Shown: positions 22,999-28,701 of the stretch, in pieces
Position numbering within the stretch: the stretch's first letter is position 1
Layout: each line of letters starts with the position of its first letter
Source of the DNA: JABIAG01 sp964561995
GTDB taxonomy: Archaea; Nanobdellota; Nanobdellia; Woesearchaeales; JABIAG01
Length of the DNA: 28,701 nt
Assembly (NCBI GenBank): GCA_964561995.1
Contig: CAZLQZ010000014.1
Location: forward strand, 1-28,701
Direction of reading: 5' to 3'
Made by a program: the position numbers and the translations under genes
The notes under the pieces: generated by a model
What the model was told of the DNA's origin: nothing
Database searches by the model: none
Seen by the model: the letters and a program-made list of their open reading frames with translations, nothing else

Positions 22999-24810
22999 AT
23001 GATTGAAAAACTAGTTCCAGATACATCAGTAATTATTGAAGGTATAATTTCTTCTAAACTTAAAAAGAAAGAATTAGAAGTAGATGAAATCATCATTCAT
23101 GAAGCAGTTCTTGCAGAATTAGAACATCAAGCAAATTCAGGAAAATCAATTGGTCATTTAGGAATGGACGAAATTGAAAAAATTCGAGAAATAAAAAAAG
23201 ATAAAATATTATTTGCTGGAACAAGACCAAGATATTCTGAAATTAAATATGCATCACTTGGAGAAATTGATGCAATGATTAGACAATTAGCATATGATGA
23301 AGATGCAACTTTAATTACTGCTGATAAAATTCAATATAAAATTGCTAAAACAAAAGGCATGAAATGTATTTATGTACCTCATGAAAAAAAGAAAAGAAAA
23401 TTAAAATTAGATTCATACTTTGACAAAACAACAATGTCTGTTCATTTGCGAGAAGGAGTTATTGCAAAAGCTAAAAAAGGAATACCAGGAAATTGGGAAT
23501 TTGTAGATTTAACAAAAAAAGAATTAACCCAAGAAGATATTAAAGAAATTTCAACAGAAATCATTGAAGATACAAGAATAAGAAGTGATGGATTTATTGA
23601 AATTGAAAGGGAAGGTTCAACAATTGTTCAATTAGGAAGATATAGAATTGTTATAACTAGGCCACCTTTCTCAGACGGATGGGAAATTACTGCAGTTAGA
23701 CCTGTTAAACAATTAGAATTAGAAGAATATAATCTTTCAGAAAAATTATACAAAAGAATTTGTGAACAAGCAGAAGGAATTTTAATTGCAGGAGCACCAG
23801 GAATGGGAAAATCCACTTTTGCTGCAGCTTTAACAATACACTATGCTAAACAAGGAAAAATTGTAAAAACTGTTGAAGCACCAAGAGATTTAGTATTACC
23901 TGATGAAGTTACACAACTAGCAATTTCTCATGGAAGTCCAGAAGAAGTTAGAGACATATTATTATTATCCAGACCAGATTATACTTTATTTGATGAAATG
24001 AGAAATAGAGATGATTTTGCATTATATGCAGATTTAAGATTAGCAGGTATTGGCCTTGCAGGTGTTGTTCATGGAACAAGTCCAGTTGATGCCATACAAA
24101 GATTTGTTGGAAAAATTGAATTAGGAGTTATTCCTCAAGTAATTGACACAGTTATTTTTATTAAAAATGGAACTGTTTTCAAAGTTTTATCATTAGAAAT
24201 GGAAGTTAAAGTTCCTGCAGGAATGACTGAAGCAGATTTAGCTAGACCAATAGTTGTAATTAGAGATTTTGAAACTAAAAATCCAGAATATGAAATTTAT
24301 ACATATGGTGAAGAAACAGTTTTAATTCCAGTAAAAGCTGCAAAAAATGAAGAAAGGGGAGTAAATAAACTTGCAAAAGAAGCAATTGAAAGAAGAATGG
24401 AAAAATATTCTTCCCAAATTAAAGTAGAAGTTGCATCAGCTCAAAAAGCAATTGTATACGTACCAGAAGATAAAATTGCAAGAATAATTGGAAAACAAGG
24501 GTCTCATATTGCTGAAATTGAAAAAGAATTAGGAATCGGTTTAGACATTAGAGAATTAGAAGGAAGCGTTGAAGAAAAAATAACAGACGGATTAAAATAC
24601 GAAATTTTAGAGGATAAACATTCCCTAGTTATTGAATTAGATATGGAAATTAAAAATAAAGATATAATTATTTATGTTAATTCAGATATTTTAACAACTG
24701 CTACTACTGGAAAAAATGCGACTGTTAAATTAAATAAAAAAAGTCCTATTGGAGAAAAAATGATGAATGCTTTAAGGACAGAATCAGAAATAGTTATTTT
24801 AAAAAGATAA
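22999..24810 (+). CDS. PIN-domain ATPase with KH domain (PINA type)
   Basis: A 603-residue protein. The PIN nuclease-like domain (1-130) has acidic D8 (VPDTSVIIEG), E37 or E40, and D91/D109 in the usual order. An ATPase of the PilT/secretion type spans about 240-400, with Walker A GAPGMGKST (265-273) and Walker B-like DYTLFDE (327-333), then GVVHGTSPVDAIQRFVGKIELG. A KH domain with GKQG at 498-501 follows. The order PIN-ATPase-KH matches archaeal PINA. The Sulfolobus protein of that family forms a hexameric, ATP-driven helicase that works with Hel308 and Hjc in Holliday-junction handling (established for that family). A nucleic-acid role is therefore likely here. It overlaps the convergent gene at 24799 by 12 bases. 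Confidence 0.85.
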   Translation: MIEKLVPDTSVIIEGIISSKLKKKELEVDEIIIHEAVLAELEHQANSGKSIGHLGMDEIEKIREIKKDKILFAGTRPRYSEIKYASLGEIDAMIRQLAYDEDATLITADKIQYKIAKTKGMKCIYVPHEKKKRKLKLDSYFDKTTMSVHLREGVIAKAKKGIPGNWEFVDLTKKELTQEDIKEISTEIIEDTRIRSDGFIEIEREGSTIVQLGRYRIVITRPPFSDGWEITAVRPVKQLELEEYNLSEKLYKRICEQAEGILIAGAPGMGKSTFAAALTIHYAKQGKIVKTVEAPRDLVLPDEVTQLAISHGSPEEVRDILLLSRPDYTLFDEMRNRDDFALYADLRLAGIGLAGVVHGTSPVDAIQRFVGKIELGVIPQVIDTVIFIKNGTVFKVLSLEMEVKVPAGMTEADLARPIVVIRDFETKNPEYEIYTYGEETVLIPVKAAKNEERGVNKLAKEAIERRMEKYSSQIKVEVASAQKAIVYVPEDKIARIIGKQGSHIAEIEKELGIGLDIRELEGSVEEKITDGLKYEILEDKHSLVIELDMEIKNKDIIIYVNSDILTTATTGKNATVKLNKKSPIGEKMMNALRTESEIVILKR

Positions 24811-25575
24811 TTTTTTAACTTCAGGCAAGATTTCATTTCTACAATCTTTTAATAATTGAGGTATTGAACCACCATAATTTTTAACGTAATTATCAAACGC
24901 ATCATCTAAACCTGCATCAAAACCTCTTTTTTCACTAAGATAATGCCTATTTCTCATAATTTCTCGACAAACAAATTCAAGTCCATTTTTTCCGTAAACA
25001 TTTTCCATTTCAAAAAAAAGATTTCGAACAAAACACAGATCAGTATTACACAAACTTGCAAAGTCATCAACTTCTTCAGCTTGACCTTGAAAAGTTAAAT
25101 TCGCCCTTGCTTTTTTATCGCCACAATGACTCAATACAAGTGCTTGTTCATAAAATAAATCCGAAGTTTTTGTTGCATCATACTTTGTCATTCCAATAAC
25201 AATTCTAGCAACCAACATCTCATGAATTCTATAATTTTTAGAAAAAAATAAAGTAGGAACAGTCCTATCAGTTCCATTATGTTCTTTATCAGTAATGTGA
25301 CTTACATTTAAACTAACATTAAATGGATTAAAATGTCTTATATAATATTTAATTCCCGGACCATAATCACAAGAATGAGTATCACCAATGTTTTCATCAA
25401 ATGCATCTTGATCAGAATCAAATCTTTGCTCTTCTTCTTCTATTAATTTTATTAATTCTAAGGGTCTTTTTTCTGGTGGAAGTTTGCTAATTTTTTTAGC
25501 ATAAAAAGAACTTCCTTCTATCAATTTTTTTTCAAGATCTACTTCGTCTCTTTCTGTAGTTGTTAATGTCGACAT
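24799..25575 (-). CDS. Hypothetical cytoplasmic protein
   Basis: A protein of about 258 residues when begun at the ATG ending at 25575. An upstream in-frame ATG ending at 25635 would add 20 residues, but it lies only 3 bases from the opposite gene's first ATG and leaves no promoter room. The chosen start has a TATA-like ATTAAAT (25601-25608, minus strand) at about the leaderless spacing. The N-terminal part is charged and helical. Later parts have a GDTHSCDYGPG stretch, two or three Cys in SLCNTDLC, and long helices near the end. No family is recognised. Several His, Cys and Asp residues could form a metal site, but no clear motif is present. Confidence 0.5.
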   Translation of the reverse strand: MSTLTTTERDEVDLEKKLIEGSSFYAKKISKLPPEKRPLELIKLIEEEEQRFDSDQDAFDENIGDTHSCDYGPGIKYYIRHFNPFNVSLNVSHITDKEHNGTDRTVPTLFFSKNYRIHEMLVARIVIGMTKYDATKTSDLFYEQALVLSHCGDKKARANLTFQGQAEEVDDFASLCNTDLCFVRNLFFEMENVYGKNGLEFVCREIMRNRHYLSEKRGFDAGLDDAFDNYVKNYGGSIPQLLKDCRNEILPEVKKLSF

Positions 25576-25615
25576 GTTTTTACTATCACCTTTACTAAAC
25601 AATTTAATAAAAACA

Positions 25616-25623
25616 TTTATATA
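25616..25623 (+). promoter_or_regulatory. TATA box of the Lrp-like gene
   Basis: TTTATATA is centred about 19 bases before the first ATG (25639), too close for it. It is about 49 bases before the ATG at 25669, which would have a leader of some 23 bases. Confidence 0.45.
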
Positions 25624-25638
25624 CTTTCCCACCAATTA

Positions 25639-26253
25639 ATGATAAAACTTACCAAAAATAGAACTAAAATGGTAGAACTTAACGAAACTGAAAGAAAAAT
25701 TGTTAGAGAACTAATTAAAAATGCACGTGCAAGCGATAGTCAAATTTCTAAACAAACTGGAATTCCAGTAATGACCGTCAACAGAAAAAGAAAAAAATTA
25801 GAAGAAGAAAAATTAATTAGATACTATACATCAATTGACAAAGGAGAATTTGGACTTAAAACTTTTGGAGCCAAAGAATTATTTATAATTCAATTTAAAG
25901 TAGGAATTAGTAAAGCAGAATATCTAAACAAAGTTGAAAAAGATAGTAGTTGGAGAATGTTAAATTCTCATTACATTAGTTTTGCATATCTTGGAGAAGA
26001 CGAAGGACATTTAGCTTTAATTATTAGTCTTGATGCAGTTGAACAAAATGAATTAGTTGAAGAGTTTAACGGCAAAATAGTGCCTTACTTAAAAAACAAA
26101 CTAGGAGATGACTGTATCAAAAGAGTAAGAACATTTAATTTATCAAAATTAATAAGAGTCCACCACAATTATATGCCAGCATTTAACATGGAAAAAGGTC
26201 ACATTAAAAAAGATTGGCCAGATGACATGATATTTGTTGATGAAGTGGAGTAA
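25639..26253 (+). CDS. Lrp/AsnC-type helix-turn-helix regulator
   Basis: The frame opens at ATG 25639 (204 residues). The ATG at 25669 (194 residues, MVELNETERK) is more likely, because it begins the domain directly and fits the TATA position. The winged helix (about 1-55 from the second Met) reads LNETERKIVRELIKNARASD ... TGIPVMTVNRKRKKLEEEKLI, the classic Lrp 'D/E-x-x-I-L-x-x-L ... S-x-x-T-V-x-x-R' form. The remainder (about 60-194) has alternating strands and helices that may form a ligand-binding domain. It is unlike the standard RAM domain and its family is not recognised. Targets are unknown. It lies 32 bases before serS, which has a separate promoter. Confidence 0.7.
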   Translation: MIKLTKNRTKMVELNETERKIVRELIKNARASDSQISKQTGIPVMTVNRKRKKLEEEKLIRYYTSIDKGEFGLKTFGAKELFIIQFKVGISKAEYLNKVEKDSSWRMLNSHYISFAYLGEDEGHLALIISLDAVEQNELVEEFNGKIVPYLKNKLGDDCIKRVRTFNLSKLIRVHHNYMPAFNMEKGHIKKDWPDDMIFVDEVE

Positions 26254-26255
26254 AA

Positions 26256-26264
26256 TATATAAAT
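26256..26264 (+). promoter_or_regulatory. TATA box of the serS-alaX operon
   Basis: TATATAAAT is centred about 26 bases before the ATG at 26286. Confidence 0.6.
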
Positions 26265-26285
26265 ACCTTCTTACTTTTATATAAT

Positions 26286-27563
26286 ATGATAGATTTAAAA
26301 TTCATAAGGGAAAATCCAGAAGTTGTTAAAGAAGATTTAGAAAAAAGAAGAGACTTTGATAAGAAAGAATGGGTAGATGAAATTCTTGAAAAAGATGAAT
26401 CATATAGAAAATTACTAAAAGAATCCCAAGAACTCAGAAAAAGAAGAAATGAAGTTTCTGAACAAATAAACAAAGGGAAAAAATCTGGAGAAGATGTTTC
26501 AAAATCAATTGAAGAAGCAAAATTAATTCCTAAACAATTAGAAGACAAAGAAAATGAAATTGAATCAATTTTAAATGAAATTAAAAATAAATTAATGCGT
26601 TTACCAAACATATTACACGAATCTGTCCCTATTGGTGAAACTGAAGAAGAAAACGTTCAGATAGAAACAATTAATGACAAACCAGAATTTAATTTTAAAA
26701 TTAAAGATCATTCGCAACTAATGGAGAAATGGGATTTGGCAGATTTGGATAGAGCTGCAAAAATTTCAGGTTCAAGATTTTACTTTTTAAAAAATGAATT
26801 AGCAGAAATGGAACTTGCATTACAAAAATATGCCACAGATTTTATGATTAAAAAAGGATTTACATTAGTTTGTCCACCTTTAATGATGAATAAAAAATCA
26901 TACGAAGGAGTAACTGATTTAGCAGACTTTGAAGACGTAATGTATAATGTTAAACCAGACGATTTTTATTTAATTGCAACTTCAGAACATCCACTGACTG
27001 CAATGTACATGAATGAAGTTTTAGAACCTGAAAAATTACCTATTAAAATGGTAGGAATTAGTCCATGCTTTAGAAGAGAAGTAGGAACACACGGAAAATC
27101 AGATAAAGGAATTTGGCGTGTACATCAATTTAACAAAATAGAACAAGTAGTTTTATGTAAACCAGAAGACTCATGGAAAATACATGAAGAATTATTAATT
27201 AACGCTAAAGAATTTTTTACAAGTTTAGGATTACATTTTAGAGTTGTTAACATTTGTACCGCAGACATGGGAACTGTTGCTGCCAAAAAATATGACTTAG
27301 AAGTATGGATTCCTTCAATTGGAAGTTATAAAGAAGTTGTATCATGTAGTAATTGTACAACATACCAAGCAACAAGATTAGGTATGAGATATAGAACTAA
27401 CGAAGGAAATAAAACATTACACACTTTAAACAGTACATGCGTTGCAACTTCAAGAGCATTGGTTGCAATATTAGAAAATTATCAAAATAAAGATGGAACA
27501 ATTACCATTCCAAAAGTTTTACAGGCTTATATGAACAATAAAACTATGATTGGTTATGTTTAA
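26286..27563 (+). CDS. serS: Seryl-tRNA synthetase
   Basis: A 425-residue class II synthetase charging tRNA-Ser. The N-terminal antiparallel coiled coil (about 27-105, rich in Lys/Glu, with LRKRRNEVSEQIN) grips the tRNA long variable arm. The catalytic core has motif 2 around ISPCFRREVG ... RVHQFNKIEQ (258-287) and motif 3 with NSTCVATSRALVAILEN (382-398), including the invariant Arg390. It is the common type, not the rare methanogen type, which has a different N-terminus and zinc site. It ends 23 bases before alaX, so the two are probably one transcript. Confidence 0.95.
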   Translation: MIDLKFIRENPEVVKEDLEKRRDFDKKEWVDEILEKDESYRKLLKESQELRKRRNEVSEQINKGKKSGEDVSKSIEEAKLIPKQLEDKENEIESILNEIKNKLMRLPNILHESVPIGETEEENVQIETINDKPEFNFKIKDHSQLMEKWDLADLDRAAKISGSRFYFLKNELAEMELALQKYATDFMIKKGFTLVCPPLMMNKKSYEGVTDLADFEDVMYNVKPDDFYLIATSEHPLTAMYMNEVLEPEKLPIKMVGISPCFRREVGTHGKSDKGIWRVHQFNKIEQVVLCKPEDSWKIHEELLINAKEFFTSLGLHFRVVNICTADMGTVAAKKYDLEVWIPSIGSYKEVVSCSNCTTYQATRLGMRYRTNEGNKTLHTLNSTCVATSRALVAILENYQNKDGTITIPKVLQAYMNNKTMIGYV

Positions 27564-27586
27564 ATTTTTTTATTAATGAAGGAAAA

Positions 27587-28291
27587 ATGACTGAACTAAC
27601 TTTTTTAAATGATTCTTACCTTAAAGAATTAGAAACTTCTATAGAAAATGTAACATCAATAGGAATAATTACCAAAGAAACTATTTTTTATCCACGATCG
27701 GGTGGACAAGACCAAGATAAAGGTTACATTGAATGGAATGGACAAAAAATCGAAATTAAAGATGTAGAAAAAATAGGAAAAGAGGTTCATTTAATTATTG
27801 GAGAACATGAAATTATCAAAGGAAATAAAGTTCATTTATTTATTGATTGGCAAAGAAAACATAAATTTATGAGATACCACACTGCGGCTCACATTTTATC
27901 AGCAGTAGTTTATAAAGAAACCAAAGCATTAATTACAGGAAATAATATTGATGAAAACAAAGGAAGAATTGATTTTAATTTAGAAGAATTCGATAGAGAA
28001 AAAATAAATGAATGGGCAAAAAAAGCTAATGAAATTGTAAAAGAAAATCATGATGTTAAAATTTATTCACTAGACCGAGAAGAAGCTATGAAAATTGATT
28101 CGATTTTTAGATTAAAAGATGTTTTGCCAAAAAATCTAGTGAAATTTAGAATTGTTGAAGTTGAAAAAGTCGATAAACAAGCTTGCGGCGGAACACATGT
28201 TAAAAATACATCTGAAATTGGAACAATTAATGTTCTTAAAGTTCAAAATAAAGGCAAAAATAATAGAAGATTATATTTTCAATTAGAATAA
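27587..28291 (+). CDS. alaX: Alanyl-tRNA editing protein AlaX
   Basis: A 234-residue trans-editing enzyme that hydrolyses Ser-tRNA-Ala (or Gly-tRNA-Ala) so that the wrong amino acid is not built in. Zinc ligands are H98-x3-H102 (HTAAH) and C200-x3-H204 (CGGTH). FYPRSGGQDQDKG near 34-46 is the glycine-rich strand found in the AlaRS editing domain. The length fits the AlaX-M class, which also has an N-terminal beta-barrel and needs no AlaRS fusion. AlaX homologues can act on tRNA-Ala without the synthetase. Its place behind serS makes sense because serine mischarging is the error it corrects. Confidence 0.9.
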   Translation: MTELTFLNDSYLKELETSIENVTSIGIITKETIFYPRSGGQDQDKGYIEWNGQKIEIKDVEKIGKEVHLIIGEHEIIKGNKVHLFIDWQRKHKFMRYHTAAHILSAVVYKETKALITGNNIDENKGRIDFNLEEFDREKINEWAKKANEIVKENHDVKIYSLDREEAMKIDSIFRLKDVLPKNLVKFRIVEVEKVDKQACGGTHVKNTSEIGTINVLKVQNKGKNNRRLYFQLE

Positions 28292-28364
28292 ATTAAATTT
28301 TAAAAAACAATTAAATTCTCAGAACATTTTTAAAATTTTATAAAAAAATAAAATAAAAACCTTT

Positions 28365-28701
28365 CTATTTCCGACTAATGAAATACAAACCAATTCCAGC
28401 AATTACTAAAATTAACAAGTAACCTACAAAGTTAAATTCTGGAATTGTTGCTCCGCCACCGTCAACTTCTGATGTTCCGGATGAACTTCCAGCACAACCA
28501 GGGTCATCTAAATCAATTAAAGTATCTGCATCATTATCAACACAATCAACGCAGTCAACTGCAGCAACTAAAGTTGAATTCTTACAAGTTGGAGTTCCGT
28601 CTCTTAAGTCACAATATAATCCAGTATCACAATCAGCGCAATCATTACAAGTAGTTCCTACTCCAGAACCAGTTAGTCCAGTGATTTTGAAATAACTTCC
28701 T
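28365..28701 (-). CDS. C-terminal part of a surface protein with PEF-CTERM-like anchor (runs off the window)
   Basis: A 111-residue C-terminal fragment. The stop is at 28365-28367 and the 5' part lies beyond 28701. It is Cys- and Asp-rich, with CNDCADC and DCVDCVDN segments and a DNDADTLIDLDDPGC loop like calcium-binding 'D-x-D-x-D-G-LID' repeats of archaeal surface proteins. A Ser/Gly linker follows, then IPEF directly before a hydrophobic span (FNFVGYLLILVIAGIGLYF) and a short basic tail (SRK). PEF plus span plus basic tail is the pattern of PEF-CTERM sorting signals used by archaeosortases. An overlapping plus-strand frame at 28445-28654 is a low-complexity His/Gln artefact. Confidence 0.7.
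   Translation of the reverse strand, partial: GSYFKITGLTGSGVGTTCNDCADCDTGLYCDLRDGTPTCKNSTLVAAVDCVDCVDNDADTLIDLDDPGCAGSSSGTSEVDGGGATIPEFNFVGYLLILVIAGIGLYFISRK

Noticed and set aside
25576..25635. 20-residue N-terminal extension of the minus-strand hypothetical
   Set aside because: It would place two opposite start codons 3 bases apart with no promoter space. The internal ATG has a TATA-like element at the usual distance.
28445..28654. A 69-residue plus-strand frame rich in His, Gln and Leu
   Set aside because: It is antisense to the Cys/Asp-rich surface protein on the minus strand, whose codons generate the low-complexity pattern.

Overview
The window looks like a chromosomal segment of a low-GC archaeon, most likely a DPANN lineage (Woesearchaeota or Pacearchaeota type). 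The support is a class-1 release factor of the archaeal/eukaryotic aRF1 type, SRP54, a PIN-ATPase-KH protein (PINA type), a TrmB-family regulator, half-size MMPL/RND proteins next to a COG1361-type surface protein, and archaeal promoters. Many genes have a TATA box centred about 26-28 bases before the start codon and no Shine-Dalgarno (SD) sequence, so they are probably read from leaderless transcripts. No tRNA, rRNA, CRISPR array or intact insertion sequence was found.

Layout. 1-3115: a MaoC-like hot-dog protein, two small membrane or secreted proteins, a RibD C-terminal/DHFR-fold reductase on the minus strand, and a secreted beta-sandwich protein. 3156-6770: aRF1, an unknown protein with a possible LAGLIDADG-like core, a metallophosphoesterase and a multi-spanning membrane protein. 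6871-10081: a possible TraB/PrgY-like protein, then a 329-base gap with a run of hairpins (possible structured leader RNA or transposon-end relic), then a secreted lysozyme-like/LysM protein translationally coupled to a second member of the unknown family. 10127-14385: threonyl-tRNA synthetase of bacterial domain layout, a metallo-beta-lactamase-fold hydrolase, a small unknown and SRP54. 14386-14650: a second copy of the SRP54 3' end, then an operator-like palindrome.

14651-17519 is a hybrid sensor kinase (PAS-PAS-GAF-PAS-HisKA-HATPase-REC) of bacterial type, broken by one apparent frameshift and one amber codon. 18071-22505 is a divergent TrmB-type regulator and a three-gene operon of two half-size RND/MMPL proteins plus a COG1361-like anchored surface protein, closed by a terminator-like hairpin. 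22630-24810 holds a small unknown and the PIN-ATPase-KH protein. 24799-28291 holds an unknown minus-strand gene, an Lrp-like regulator and a serS-alaX pair. The window ends inside a minus-strand surface protein whose C-terminus has a PEF-CTERM-like anchor.

Together these are translation and protein-targeting genes (aRF1, ThrRS, SerRS, AlaX, SRP54) interspersed with envelope genes (RND/COG1361, surface proteins, lysozyme-like protein). The least explained parts are the hairpin leader before the lysozyme-like gene, the two paralogous unknown genes, and the SRP54 3'-end duplication. All family names come from reading motifs, without database searches.
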